Positions 14,160 through 26,344 of a stretch of DNA of 64,000 nucleotides are shown piece by piece (positions within the stretch are counted from its first letter, which is position 1; every line of letters begins with the position of its first letter). The translations under genes were made by a program, and so were the position numbers. This DNA comes from Diadema setosum. Taxonomy: Eukaryota; Echinodermata; Echinoidea; Diadematoida; Diadematidae. The DNA lies in assembly GCA_033980235.1 (NCBI GenBank), contig CM067059.1, positions 12,028,100 through 12,092,099 on the forward strand, given 5' to 3'. The notes beneath the pieces are model-generated. The model was given only the letters and a program-made list of their open reading frames with translations. It was not told where the DNA came from and ran no database searches.

Positions 14160-16600
14160 TTGATAACCAGACCCAGGAACTATACGGTGGTAAAGAGACC
14201 CTTACATCACATCAGACAGACAACATACAGGATACAGAACGACGGGGTTATACACCTACCACACGTGTTATCCGATAATTGTCTACCTTCTTAGGTGAGC
14301 GTCCTATTACGTAACAATAGCGTCATTATCGGTCGTCCCGTCCTCTTCTGTGAAAGTATCGAGTTGTATGTGATTTGTCGCTGGTATCATCCCGAGTTAT
14401 CTTATAAAGCTTGATTTACGCTGCGTTATCGACAAAATTGTGCATGATTCTCACAAAGTTGCTAGTCAAAATCATGAAGTAAAAGTTATGTATCGTATAC
14501 AAATATTGTAGAACGAGTAATGTTTTCACTCTTTTACCCGTGATTGTGTTTTGTTTGATTCTTTTTAAGGGTTAAAAGGTATTTGTGATGCCCCTCTCGG
14601 TGATCGAACGCTTGAGGAGTTGTTGGGCAAACTTCTGGGTATTAAAATCGAAAGAACTTCGGGTGCGTTCCTGCAAGTGTGGATTATAATATCTCAGAGT
14701 GCACAACGTCATGGTTCTTGCGAAATTATTGCACTTTTTCTGGTTTTGAAGGGTTGTTTTGGTTGTTTTTGTTGCTGTACGTGTAATGTAAAGGAAGGAC
14801 CACTTGATCTTTGCCAAGACCGTGAGAAACCGAACTTGTACGTCCGACCATTTTAAACACCAGATGAAGATGTAAGTTAAAACTTGTCGTCATGTATTTC
14901 TTTCTTTCTTTCCTTCCTTCTATCTTTCTTTCTATCTATCTTTCTTTCTTCTTTATTTCTTTCTTACTTTCTTTATTTCTTTTTCTTCCCTTCTATCTGT
15001 TCATCTAAATATCTCTTTGTATTATTGCTGGACTTGCTTAGTTTCTTCTACAAAGCTTAGAAATGACAGAACATGGGGCATGTTTGCTCATCATCAATAC
15101 TGTGCTTCGACGTTCTTTCCGAGCATGCGCGCACATGAAGAGGGTGGTATGGTGGTGGCGGCCAAACCCTGTGTAAGCCAGCCGTCTCGCCAGACGTACT
15201 TATCAGTCATTCTCATGTTACGTAATGATACGGCCATGTGTTTTTTCCCTTTCGGCGTCCTTCTCCTAAAAAGTCGTCCGGCTGGAGGACAGATAAATAA
15301 CAGCATGTTCCACTATTTTAAAGGCCACAGCTATCGGCTTGCAAATGCGGCCGACGTCCATGAAATCTCGTATGTGTTTAGCTTCACTCACGTCGCAGCT
15401 CAAGCTATACGACTGTACAACGGCGATGAAAATCCGTTTTTACCGTTATGAGAGTGCTGTCCATTTTTTTTAAATGTCTCAGCCAGTGTTCTGATGAGAG
15501 AGACATAAACACAGGAGCTCAGAGCATTTCATACCCTTGCATCATCCACTAGACAAAGCAGAAAGCGCCGACCACACAATTTCAATGCTCTAGTATACAT
15601 ATCATGAATCAAAACGATTTGTTCATCTGAAAACAATTTCACAGCATAAAAACAAATGTGTTTTCATGATACCCCAGAAATGCGCCTTAATTTGTATGAC
15701 TTCCCTGACATAGCAGCCAATGTTCAGAGAGATATGTTGTCTTTTTTCCAGAAGTCCTGGTCAGCAAATTATTTCCTCATATGACTGCACCTAGATAATA
15801 ATATTCTCCATTGGAACGATATCATTTCGTATTTCATAGATTCAACACATTCAAGTACGATTGACTGTTAGGAATGCAGAAGAACCCTAGAGCTCTCTCG
15901 GAACAGTAATCAGTTATTTTATGAAATCGGAGGTACAACAGGCTAAAAAGTTAGGGGTCGCATCCTTGATTAAAGACAGAATTACGTAATCAAACTTTCA
16001 AACAACACAAAAAAAATATACACTCGGATCCATGCTCGGATGTAAGGAAAAACTGAAGAGGACGCCACCATACAACAAATTGGGCATCCATATATACATC
16101 ATTCTGGGATCATTCGCAGTCGTTCGAGCTGCCAACTTACACGTCACTTAAAAACAAAAGACATTCGACATTCCTTTTGTCCTTTCACCAATTCATATAG
16201 TATCTAAGAAACTGGTTGATTATGTGAGAGAAAAACCGATTAGCAACCACAAAATATTCAGTGCATAATGTAAGGCAAAACCCCAACTCGAGGAAACAGC
16301 CAAACGTACAGATGTGAAATAATTAATATACAGCGTCGCGATATTCTGAGACCGGGGCACTGAACTTTCAATCATTATGTTTGGTTTCTTTTCTTTCCTT
16401 CTTTTCCTGATGATTTCCTTTTAGGTGTGACCTCAGCCCCCCGAACTCCTTTGAAGAATGCAGAAAGCGGGTCAATAATGAATGTAAGTCCTCGACCGCT
16501 TTTCCCTTTGCCCTGTATAATCGTTGAGAAAACCAGCGCGTCCAGCCTGTTCACACCGTAGGTAAGGTGGAGGAGAGAGAGGTATGATGAGGGCGATAGC
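14160..16600. promoter_or_regulatory. Repeat-poor island with three exact PAR-bZIP sites
   Basis: Unique, CpG-richer DNA containing ATTACGTAAC (14306-14315), GTTACGTAAT (15217-15226) and ATTACGTAAT (15981-15990), all exact RTTAYGTAAY palindromes. CACGTG is at 14262-14267, and a GATA-type CTTATCA lies 17 bases before the 15217 site. The frames at 14620-14856 and 15017-15451 have no recognisable protein. The island reads as candidate cis-regulatory DNA. Confidence 0.4.
14895..14992. repeat. Polypyrimidine (CTTT)n/(CTAT)n microsatellite
   Basis: An almost pure C/T tract of about 100 bases made of CTTT, CCTT and CTAT units. Confidence 0.9.
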
Positions 16601-16859
16601 TACGTGACAACATGACAGCTCCAATGTTACGTCGAGGTTACATTGCCGACGCCCCTTTGATAGTCCTCCAACTCTTCCACCACCACCGCCACCACCGCCC
16701 CCCCCCCCCCCTTCAAGTATACCCCCTTGGTTACCATGCAGTCACACCCGTGTCGTAGGCATCTCGCGGTGGGTCTGATTTGGGAGGTGAGTGAGCACCT
16801 TCCTGGTCTGATCACCTCCCTGGTCTGATGTTTCATTCAATCAACTACACAACGGATTA
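16601..16859. repeat. GC-richer segment with CACCTCCCTG hairpin words
   Basis: GGGAGGTG (16782-16789) faces CACCTTCC (16796-16803), then CACCTCCCTG follows at 16813-16822. The latter two start near-identical direct copies ending CTGGTCTGAT. The same word pairs recur at 22.5, 22.9, 24.7 and 46.6 kb. A CCACCGCCACC/C tract lies just before. Confidence 0.5.
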
Positions 16860-17169
16860 CTACCGATAGATCGAAGATTTTTGAGTGAAAAAAAAAAAAA
16901 AGTTGTGGAAAGTCGACACCATATTTGAATTGACTTTCTTAAAGAAAAACGTTAAAGGACAGAACAGTAAAACTTGCAATATTTCAACAAAATATGACAG
17001 TTGATGATTTTGTGAAAAGATTATCATGAACACCAAGAACACAGACACAGTTTTATTGGTCATACAGCACGTATGGAAATTACCTAAGATGATTACGTCA
17101 TTGCCTCCCGACTTCCCACGTAATAGCTTGTGCATAGAATACCATAATAAAATCATAACGAGTGTTCCG
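16860..17169. promoter_or_regulatory. Short unique segment with a CRE-PAR hybrid site
   Basis: ATTACGTCAT (17092-17101) combines a PAR half-site with a CRE half-site. No repeat or coding feature is visible. Confidence 0.25.
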
Positions 17170-17561
17170 TTAAAGGGATCGTATAGTTGTGGTTGAGACT
17201 TAATTTCAGGTTTTTATCATTGTTTGGTGAGATAGTGAGAAATCTCTTATGAAATATGAAAGAGCATGTGATTCCAGGATGATTTTAATGTTTATTTGAT
17301 GAAAATTGATTTTGAAATGGCTGAGATATCCAAAACAGAGTGATCCTAATAAAGCGTGGGACCCACATTTTATTACGATCTTTTTGTTTTACTTTGTTTT
17401 TGGATGTTTCAGTTATTCCAAACCCGATTTTCATCAAATAAACGTTGAAGTCCTCTTAAAATGGTATGCTCTGTATTATTTCATAAGTGTTTCTTGGTAT
17501 CTTGCAAAAAACAAGTTAAAGCCCAATTTTCATCTCCACCAATACTGTACTATCTCTTTAA
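17170..17561. mobile_element. Foldback MITE, family A, copy 2
   Basis: 392 bp between TTAA words (17170-17173, 17558-17561). It is the family of 4277-4679 in opposite orientation, starting TTAAAGGGATCGTATAG and ending with the GTACTATCTCTTTAA side. The 136-codon frame overlapping it is a by-product of the repeat. Confidence 0.85.
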
Positions 17562-18005
17562 TGTGTTTGTGTATGTATGTGTTTGTCTTTGTTACTTTTT
17601 TTTTAACTGAGATGTTACAATCTGGAAACTATCATTCAGGTTATCATGGGAAAATCATTAAAACCGTGACATATCTTGTTGCCAAGATTTTTTTCCCTTT
17701 TAGATCAATTTTGTAGAAAGAACTTTAATGAAGATTTGTATGCAAGTCATTTCGAGCCCTCTGTTCATCCTGTTCAACATGTAAAATGTTGGCAAATTTA
17801 CCGGTCCGATATATTTAAAAGAATTTGAAAGACTACAATATTTTAGACGTAGACAATGGTAGATCTCTTCTGTAAGTATGGTAAGGAACTAAGCGTTTCG
17901 TTCCTTTGTTTTAGGGAGGCGGTGTGTGGAGCGTCTCAACGAGGAGACCCTGAGGCTGAACCTGAGATATTTGGTAGATCTACGGCTGATCCCTCTCATC
18001 GTAAT
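17562..18005. other. No gene seen
   Basis: Unique sequence without a recognisable feature. The overlapping 105-codon frame is mostly microsatellite. Confidence 0.35.
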
Positions 18006-18007
18006 TA

Positions 18008-18089
<82 letters not shown>

Positions 18090-18128
18090 CATTATTATTA
18101 TCATCATCATCATCATCATCATCATCAT
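18006..18128. repeat. (ATT)n/(ATC)n microsatellite
   Basis: A pure trinucleotide tract of ATT units grading into ATC. It creates poly-Tyr/His, poly-Ile and poly-Met/Ile frames that are not genes. Confidence 0.95.
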
Positions 18129-18649
18129 AATTGTGCTAATTTTCCCTTCCTCTGGTTTATGAATATGTTATAACATAACATTATTTATTTGCTTGACAAC
18201 TTGTGAACTCGTAAATTTGTTAATTCGAAATAACGATAGAGACCATGATATAAAAATTGAATCAGAAACAAAGAAGAAAAGATGAAAGCTGGAATTTCTT
18301 CCTTGTCTGCCCTGACGATGAAAGTACAATTCAGACTTTAATGTGAATATAGAACATCTTCCTAGTAAAATCAAGGAAGCAAGCTTTGAGGTAATAATAA
18401 TGTTGCAATTCAGTGGAATACAAATAAAAAGAAAGAAGTAATTTCGAAAGAAAGAGAAATAAAAGTGAGGACAATCAAATACAAATGAGAAGGTCATAAA
18501 TGCCCACCTATTCACTCTATGTATAGCAATGTGACAAATGTGGTGAATATTAATTATGATAGCCTGCTTAATGAGATTATATTCGCTGCGCATCATCTTC
18601 ATCAACTATCATGTCGAGAAAAGCACTTCAATTGAATTATTAAGCATAT
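18129..18649. other. No gene seen
   Basis: AT-rich. The 145-codon minus-strand frame (18605..18168) has no domain I recognise and a low-complexity composition. Confidence 0.35.
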
Positions 18650-18790
18650 TTTCATCTATTTCATTTCATTTCGTGTCGTTTATTCCACATCTAACAGAGA
18701 GTGACAATGTACAAACATAGCACGATAAAAGAACAAACATTTACTAGACAATATATCAATATCGTACATTTAGCATAATGTCTAATAGTT
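18650..18790 (-). mobile_element. Non-LTR retrotransposon 3' tail, minus orientation
   Basis: ATTTCATTTCATTTC on the plus strand is the reverse of the (ATGAA)n-type tail seen at 13350 and 52930. It is followed on the plus strand by 3'-UTR-like AT-rich sequence. Confidence 0.4.
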
Positions 18791-19984
18791 CTCAGTAGAG
18801 GGCTAATGTATGTTTATCTCCTTATTTGTTTCTTTTAAAACTCCGCAATGCACGTCATCGAGTTGGCTGCGCTCTTTTTGTGACAAACAAAAAGTGACAA
18901 ACAGATGCCATCCCCAAACGAGACTGGAATGGGGTGAGAATGACGTCAACATGGCACTTGCAGCCGCAATTGCATTCACATTCTTGTGCATGGGAGAACA
19001 GATATTTACTTTATATTACATATATTACATAGGCCTATATGCATAGTGAGAGATATAAGAATGAATATATTAACAAATAGACAATCACAGGGAGAGAGAG
19101 AGAAATTATGTTTTAGCGTCTATAATTTTCTATATCTAAGCTATTCGCAAGGCAGCGCTTTTCGTTAGAGCGTTAGTCTGTTGATGCAAGACATCTGCGA
19201 AGTGTTCGCAATGTTGAAATCGATTGTAAAGTAATAATATGTACCCTAAAAGTCCTTTGCACAGTCTCCTTCCCTTAGAATTATTGAAAATTATATTATC
19301 TCTATGGCATGTCACCTTCGTGTTCAACGAGAACATTAGAGAAGAAAATTAGTTTCTTTCAATAAAAACAAGCAACTGATATATATTCAGAAGCGACAAA
19401 TAGGCAACTATATATAATTATACACATCAAAGAAATATTCTCTATCTTTAAAGATGCAGTTACTAAATATCGACCCTTACGTGTTAATAAAAGTCAAGAA
19501 CAAAATACTTCTATGTCTAATGCTTAAAAATATAGACATTTGAAGAAAAAAATACCTGTAAGGTGTGTCATGGAAGTGACATTTCTGACACATGATCATT
19601 GTGTCTATCACGTGATTCCCGAAAGCTCCATTTCCGGAGCCAAGCCTTCATAATGATGCAATGAAATCCACATAAAATGTGCACCTTTCTCTGTATCATG
19701 AGGTGTTCCTTGTTTGTGGTTTCAAATAACAAAACAAAATATATCTTATTGGCTCAGGGAAACCTGTAAATATAAACTATATGCAATCTTTCTGTTTTCT
19801 ACTGCATTCGACGTTTTTAACGTCTGCAAAATATACTTTGATATGGTTTGCATCATGGAGGGAGCAAATCGAAGAGTCGGAGGAAAGAAATTTTCATGTT
19901 ATAATGTTTCAGGATGAGAAAAATTGTAGATAGGAACAGACAGACAGAAAGAGACAGACATAAACAGACACTGATGAGTCAGTT
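18791..19984. other. No gene seen; includes a CpG-richer patch
   Basis: A less AT-rich patch lies at about 18840-18980. CACGTG is at 19609-19614 and TAGGCCTA at 19030-19037. Nothing else is supported. Confidence 0.3.
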
Positions 19985-20540
19985 CAAGTTCAAGTTGATT
20001 TATTTCATTTCCAACAAACAAATAATTAGGAATACAATGAAATGTTCGCATATACAGATAATCTCACAAAATCGGTACAACAATGAACATAATAACATGT
20101 AACAAAGACACAGGTATATTATCAACAGAGATAATAAATAATGTTATATCATCATGGTAAAGGCAAAAACAAAATTGCTGACAAACCGAACGAAAGAAAA
20201 CAAATACAGGTAGTGAAAAGACAGTGACACTTTGAGGGACAAGCGAAAAGATAAAGAAGAAACAAAGAGATATCGATAGACATACATGAAAACAGAAAAA
20301 CATATATAATATAGTTTACATACCTGACTATACACGGACAATCACACACAAATACGGGACAAACATCGTTAAAGATGAAGAAGCAAGTGAAAATCTGAGA
20401 TTAGGGAAGAAAGACGAGGGGTGGGGAAGATGAATTATGGAGAGAGACTGTAATAAAAAGACATGTACAGAGAGAAACAAATAAAACATCCCCATCCCCG
20501 CCCCACATAAAAAGTGGAACATAACAATACAAGACAAGAC
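19985..20540 (-). mobile_element. Probable non-LTR retrotransposon 3' region, minus orientation
   Basis: The plus strand begins with AGTTCAAGTTCAAG next to TTTATTTCATTTCC, the reverse of a 3' tail with short repeats. The purine-rich region that follows gives several 65-79 codon minus-strand frames with skewed composition and no reverse-transcriptase motif. The extent is uncertain. Confidence 0.35.
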
Positions 20541-20579
20541 CAGTTAATAAAAAAAATAACAACAAACAAACAAACTAAC

Positions 20580-21340
20580 CAAAGATACTTTGCTCACCTC
20601 ATTCGCCTGTGAAAGTCCTGTTGTCGGATTGGTAGAGAAGAATGAACTGACCATTGGCCGTATTTTTTTTTCTGTCCTTTTTTTTTTCCGCCTTCCCATC
20701 TACCATCTTAAATCATGTGCCCTTACAAACGTTCATGTAACATTACGTAACGAGCCAGCCTACACAACAAGTTAGGCACCTAGCTGCATTGTATGGGAAG
20801 GTTACAAAATCTGGTAACCTTGGATTAAAATGCATGTTCTCATCAATAACATCCAACTCCTTTTTGCTGAAATTAACGTTTTCTCTGTCTAAAAAAAAAA
20901 AAAAAAAAAGATGCTTATCGAAAATATTTATTCCCCTCCCTCTTCTTCTTTGACGTATTGATGACGCAATGTTGAGCAATGTAGTAACAATAACAAGGTT
21001 CAAACCTATACACAAGTTTGCATTCATGGGACTTTGCAGTGGGTACATGTAGCGCTTTTGTGTTACAACGAGCGGAATAGATGGCAGCAGACTGGTATGG
21101 CGATCTATTTCCAAGACGAGCTACATCGAAAAGCAGAATAGCATTTATCAATAGCAGTTGGTTCTCGGGAAAAGGAGAAAAAAGAAAAAGAAAATCCAAG
21201 CACACTAGCACACACACACCCAAAAGTTATCATCATTGTTGTAGCTTATGACGTAAGGAGGACCCAACAGATACAACGATTCTAGTCATTATTCGGCCGT
21301 TACACTGACTCTTTAAGCCCAATGAAGAGTGATTGGACGA
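20580..21340. promoter_or_regulatory. Repeat-poor island with a PAR-bZIP site
   Basis: ATTACGTAAC (20742-20751) is an exact PAR palindrome. TGACGTATT and TGACGCAAT occur close together at about 20951-20970, and TGACGTAAG near 21249. An A tract lies at about 20893-20909. Frames of 102-123 codons show no recognisable content. Confidence 0.35.
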
Positions 21341-21402
21341 TGTCCCGGTGTTGCAAATCTAATGATAGTCATTTCATTATAAAAAGAATATTAACGAAAT
21401 AA

Positions 21403-21422
21403 TGATTATAATGATGATGATG

Positions 21423-21491
<69 letters not shown>

Positions 21492-21580
21492 TTATTATTA
21501 TTATCATTATTATTATTAATGATGATGATGATAATAAAAATTATAATAATTATTATAATATTAATAATAATACATAATAT
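21403..21580. repeat. (AAT)n/(ATG)n microsatellite
   Basis: About 180 bases of ATA, ATG and ATT trinucleotide units on both strands. It gives poly-Ile/Met/Leu frames. Confidence 0.95.
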
Positions 21581-21919
21581 AATAAGCATGATAGCTTAAC
21601 AGCCCCTGAATGCTGTCAACCAGTGTAGTTCAATATTCGTTAATAACTTCATCATAAATCTGTAACAAAAATCAATTCGCTTCTCTAATTCCAAATGATG
21701 CCACTTTACTTTTTTTTTCAATGACAGGGATAACAAACACAGTTAGATGAATGATTGAATGAATGAATGAACGAATGGATTGATTAATGAATGGATGGAT
21801 GAATGAACATTCTGTTCTTTGTTACTCGGGTGTGTATTTGACACGACGTTTGAGTGCATAATTCCGTACAGTAATAAGGGCAACGAAGCATCCAGAAAGC
21901 CAATGGCAATGATAGACCT

Positions 21920-22079
21920 GGGTCCTGCAGCATGAAAAGTTTAGATCAAACATAGTACATGTACGTTAGAAAATCAAACATAATTCTCTGAATACTCAAT
22001 TCTGATTGACTGAAATCTCACTTATATTTTGTTTTCTGACTTATGTTTGATTGCATCTTTTTAAGCAACAGGGCCCTAG
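21920..22079. mobile_element. Degenerate foldback element with GGGYCC ends
   Basis: The left side GGGTCCTGCAGCATGAAAAG pairs loosely with the right side TTTTTAAGCAACAGGGCCC, and TTTGATC/GATCAAA-type words mirror each other internally. It resembles the elements at 22922 and 47311 in its ends but not in its core. Confidence 0.5.
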
Positions 22080-22249
22080 AGCGGGGAAATGAAAATCAAT
22101 ACCTAAAGTTACTCGGGTAACAAAAAACTCAAGGAACAACAACTTCTGCAGTTAAAATGTTGCGATCAGCGGCATCTGGAAATGGGGAAATGTTTTAAGA
22201 AGGCAAAACAGGAGGGAACACATTGCATGAAGGGTGATGCAGTCAGCGT

Positions 22250-22650
22250 ATCATCGAACGGGAAAGGATACATTGTATACTTAGCTTCTCATTACTACTT
22301 GACATGCAAGTGATCAAACGAATCATTAACTGCTCGAGCTGAACAGCAGTGGCCGTGATACACACTCAGCGAGAGCATGACGAGAGATGGAGAAGCCCGC
22401 CAACACGCGACGAGGTCTCCCGTTCCCCGTTCGCATTCTTCCTGTGACATCCAATCGGTAGGCCTAAACCTCACAGTTTTCATTTCGATCCGACAGCACA
22501 ACAACAATGAGGAAGTCACTGATGCATCCACAGGGAGGTGATGGGAGCTCGTCCCTCGGAACCTTGTCGTGATTCGTTCCCTTTACCTGGATATCAAATT
22601 TTGGCGAGCATTATCACTGGTCTTCCTTGCTGAGTAAAATGCAATAAAAT
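22250..22650. promoter_or_regulatory. CpG-richer unique segment
   Basis: Denser in CpG than its neighbours, with CAGGGAGGTG at 22531-22540 and TAGGCCTA at 22459-22466. No repeat structure or convincing frame. Possible regulatory DNA. Confidence 0.2.
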
Positions 22651-22892
22651 GAAACAAAACGTCAACCAGTTAGTCATACAAATTCGCATGCACTAAAACA
22701 GAGTAAGGTGGAAAATAGATAATTTGATTTGAGAAACAAAGAAAGAAGAATTGGGTTAAATGTTTACAAGTCGAACCACTCATATTTTGACCATCTGCGG
22801 TCCGATTTTGGTAGGCCAAGTATTTGGAAGTTCCAATTTTTTGCTTTAATGGGGAAAGTTGTTAGTGCATTAACGTATAGGTCCGTGTAGTG

Positions 22893-22922
22893 CAGGGAGG
22901 TGACCTCTCTTCCACCTCCCTG
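22893..22922. repeat. Hairpin: CAGGGAGGTG / CACCTCCCTG
   Basis: Perfect 10-base arms (22893-22902 and 22913-22922) with a 10-base loop. It directly abuts the element at 22922-23080. Confidence 0.7.
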
Positions 22923-23080
22923 GGCCCCGTTGCATAAAAGTTATTATTGTGGTAACTTTGCCATCCAATGGTAACTACCTTGGAATTCTTGATTTTGATT
23001 GGCTATTGAGTATTGTTACCATGGCAGTTACCATTGGATGGCAAAGTTACCACAATAGTAACTTTTATGCAGCGGGGCCC
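22922..23080. mobile_element. Foldback MITE with GGGCCCCGTTGCATAAAAG ends
   Basis: 159 bp with arms of roughly 55-60 bases: GGGCCCCGTTGCATAAAAGT at the left and ACTTTTATGCAGCGGGGCCC at the right. The arms continue inward through AACTTTGCCATCCA and TGGATGGCAAAGTT. No coding capacity. Confidence 0.8.
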
Positions 23081-23084
23081 TGGT

Positions 23085-23275
23085 TAGTGTGAGCTGTTGC
23101 GATTCAGTGGCGGGTTACGCACTGTCAATCGCAAGATTCCTGGTTCGAGTATCCCGCCCACGTTGGTCGTGCCCCTGTGATAGAGCAGGTAAGGCGCTTT
23201 AATACCCTCTTTACCCAGTCCTTCGGAGCCGTAAGTCACGTGGATGCTTGCTTACACGAATTTGTCTGCTCCTAC
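23085..23275 (+). mobile_element. tRNA-derived SINE-like sequence
   Basis: GATTCAGTGG (23101-23110) fits a pol III A box and GGTTCGAGTAT (23142-23152) fits a B box, about 30 bases apart as in tRNA-derived promoters. The sequence continues past the tRNA-like head without forming a cloverleaf, so I call a SINE and not a tRNA gene. Confidence 0.55.
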
Positions 23276-23860
23276 ACGGTCACGTATGGAAAAACGAAAA
23301 ACCCAGAGACCCCAAATTGACTCAATATATAATTAATTTACTTTCAAATACATTTGACTTTTACAGTATGCAAATGATAATTTCCTTACGGTACGTTTTT
23401 GAAAGTATGGGAAGTCATAAATTATAGAAAAGACATTGCGGCGAGAAAACCGGGAAAAAAAAAGAAAGATAGATTACTAGGCGACTTTTTTAGGTCACAA
23501 ATGAGTTGGCCCAAGTCTTGGGCAAGTTTCTGGTGGCAGCAACAACCTTTGCTTCATGAAGGCATGCATGAAATTTGAATAGAATTTTGTAAACCGGCGA
23601 CATAATTATAGTAGATCCGGAGTCTACTATGGACATACTTCGAACCTTTGTTTCTCCTATTAAAGGAAAATGGAAATGCCTGAAATCCAGTGTGAAGATT
23701 TGGTTGTAGATTATGTCGGACAAGGCTCGAGGACAGCCTCTAATATGAAAGTATCTACATGTATTTATAAACTTTGAAATTTGAACATTAGGTCAGAAAT
23801 CCAGCTTATTCCTGGTGGCGATTGACACATTCAAACATATGCATCGACACACACAAACAC
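23276..23860. other. No gene seen
   Basis: Unique AT-rich sequence without a recognisable feature. Confidence 0.35.
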
Positions 23861-24720
23861 ACTGTCACATCGCATCAACTTCAGAGATCACACCATTACA
23901 GACTGGAGAACAGTACGTCTAACCCTGTTTCAGGTATACAAACAAAGATATCACCCAGATGAAGACGATTACGTAATCAGGTGAGCCCCCTCCTTTTCTA
24001 CTAGTACATGTGCATCAATTAAAACGCCTCAGCTGAGGATTGCGAAGGACGCCGAGATGAGAAAAGGAGAATGCACTGGCCACGATGCGATACTTCCCAG
24101 CCAAATGATCAATAACTATTGCGTAATATTAGGCAACTCTCCTTTTATCTGCTCCCTCTCTCGCTCTCCTTGCTCTGATCAGCTCTAGATCTGATCAGAA
24201 CGGGCATCCTTCCGGCTCCTGCGATGGACCAACGACATTGGACCAGGTACGAATAGCATGTATCATCCGCATTCGACGAATGCGTCAACAGACTGTAATC
24301 ATTGCTGAGAAAACAAAATGTTCCTAGGTGAGACAGGACATTATGAGCGCCTTTATTGTCATCACTGTAGAGTGCAACCTCTCAAAATGTCAACTACATT
24401 GTTTGCTATCGATGATGTCGAATATTTTGACAGAGTCGACCAGTCATAGATCGATTACAGTCATGGTCATGATGATACAGTAAGCGTCCAATTAACGTCA
24501 CACACTGTGTCAGGTCTATGAGACATCTATACATAAGCATATTATCACGGTCCATGACATCGTCCGGTCCACAGCTTGAAGTTCATCGAATAATACCACG
24601 TTTCAGTGAACAGCTACTCTTAATTCTTTAAGAAAGTTGCGTAACAAGCAATCTCAGAAAGGGGTGTCTGTGGATTGCGCTCCTTGTCAATGCGGTATGT
24701 TTCATTGATAACAGTATAAT
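23861..24720. promoter_or_regulatory. Repeat-poor island with one exact and two hybrid PAR-type sites
   Basis: ATTACGTAAT (23968-23977) is exact. ATTGCGTAAT (24118-24127) and GTTGCGTAAC (24636-24645) join a C/EBP half-site to a PAR half-site. A CTGATCAG-type palindrome pair lies near 24175-24195. Candidate enhancer DNA. Confidence 0.38.
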
Positions 24721-24740
24721 CAGGGAGGTGCACCTCCCTG
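24721..24740. repeat. Perfect 20-bp palindrome CAGGGAGGTG|CACCTCCCTG
   Basis: Two 10-base arms with no spacer. These are the same arms as at 22893-22922 and, in part, at 16.8 and 46.6 kb. Confidence 0.9.
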
Positions 24741-26344
24741 GTATAATACAGTCATGGAACGATTTTCATGCCATCAAAGAACAACGCGGTTCCTTGGTTG
24801 AGGTTACTACACTGCGTTGATAGAATATTGAAGTTAAATTTAACAATACGCCACCCATGGAATACTTTTTTTAACACCAATGATAATTGTTCAAAAGGAA
24901 AAGACACTTATGGAGCCGGCTTCATTCTAGATAATTTGTGCTCAACGAAATTTTGAATTCCCGTAATTTCTTTTCTTTTCATTTAGACCCTCACTTTATT
25001 CTTGATCCGCACTTCGGAAAATATTTTTAACAAGTATCTATTATGAAATGATTCAACACGGGAAACGTAGCGTCCATTCAGAACTTTTTGAAAGTGATAA
25101 AACATAATCTTCTTCGAAGCGATTTCAGCAAGTAGATATTATTCAGATGTTTAGATTAGTAGGCCTATATTCTTTTCGATTAAGCCGTAAAAGTCAGAAA
25201 CTTATTTTGATTTAAAAGTTTCACATAGTTATTTTCATTTAACAATGACGTTCTGGATCACATCCACATTCACAAACTACATAGAGGAAGCGACGTAATC
25301 AATCATCCCATTATAAATACAGGTAACAGACTGATTCGCACGCGTTCGCTAAATGTCCTTGATCAAATGAGTCTAGAATTTTGCTTGTTCAACTTTTGAG
25401 AGATGTTTTTGAAGTTCCCTTAAAAAAGCGGACAAATACAATAAACAAATGACTATGACGTAAGCAGTAAATAAGAAAGAATGAAATGATAACAAAAGAA
25501 GGGAAAATACATGTCACAACAATAGTGACTGTAGATTATTCTTCCTTATAGTGACCGCAGATAGACAAAATAACTGTATAAAAGAATGATAAACAATTAC
25601 TTCTACCAACTCTTTAAATGATGAAAGAAATGGTAATGATAGCAGGCATGAAGTATACTAATAAAATTGATTTAAAAGAAGGAAAGAAAAGATTAATCAA
25701 AAAGGAAAGGGGGCAGGGAAAAAAAGCAGGGTAAAAGTTGCAGTTCTTGAAAAAAAAAGTTGACAACACCTTCGTCGGAAAGCCGTTTGGTAGAGTCAAA
25801 AATGACGTGTATCCGATAAGGAATGCTCATTAAAGTGGTGACGACACAAAGCGGGCAACAAAAGGCTGTTAGCTTAGCTTCGCGGATAATCCGGTTGCCA
25901 AACTCAAGATTAAAGTCTATTGTAACGCCTTCTCCACACCCCAATCCGAGCGTGGCTTTGATTGTCTTCTCCCCCTATCATTCGTTTTTTGTTGTTGTTT
26001 TTTCTTACTGGTAATCTAAACGCAGACGTTAGTTCGACACGAAGTGGTGGCTCCTTTTCGAGTGTTTTTTTTTTTCTTAATTTCTCCTTTCTTGCGCATT
26101 CAGTTTCAGAGTTCAAGTTGCCCAATATTTGTTGTATGAAAGTATCGATTCAGATAGAAGGTGTTAACTAGAATCGCACTTACCTCCAGTTGTAGACGTA
26201 TGACAGGCCTGGGCACACATAAGGATATGTTCACTGCAAGGTAAAAAACGAAAGAGAGTGGCGTCGCACCTTTCCCAATCCCAATCCTCAACCCCACTTC
26301 CCCCTGCCCCGCCCCTCTACCCATCCCCTCTACCCTTGCGCTCT
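24741..26344. other. No gene seen; AT-rich
   Basis: TGACGTAAG occurs near 25456 and TAGGCCTA at 25160-25167. Overlapping small frames around 25600-26320 on both strands have no recognisable content. Confidence 0.35.

Noticed and set aside
14584..14856. Frame reading CDAPLGDRTLEELLGKLLG at its start, a possible exon
   Set aside because: It looks plausible locally, but I recognise no family, and the following part is Cys/Phe-rich low complexity with no clear exon boundaries.
15017..15451. 144-codon plus-strand frame
   Set aside because: No domain, no splice signals that extend it, and it contains a PAR site in a probable regulatory island.
17306..17716. 136-codon frame and similar ones at 4538..4350 and 29795..29592
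   Set aside because: All lie within family A foldback elements and reflect the repeat, not a protein.
19970..20010. Hammerhead-ribozyme-like CTGATGAG word
   Set aside because: The partner GAAA core and flanking stems are absent.
23085..23170. A tRNA gene based on A- and B-box-like words
   Set aside because: No cloverleaf or acceptor stem could be formed; a tRNA-derived SINE fits better. The B-box-like words at 44080 and 60676 are weaker still.
5842..25463. TGACGTAA CRE-PAR hybrids as a further enriched class
   Set aside because: About four copies, close to the chance expectation of two to three.
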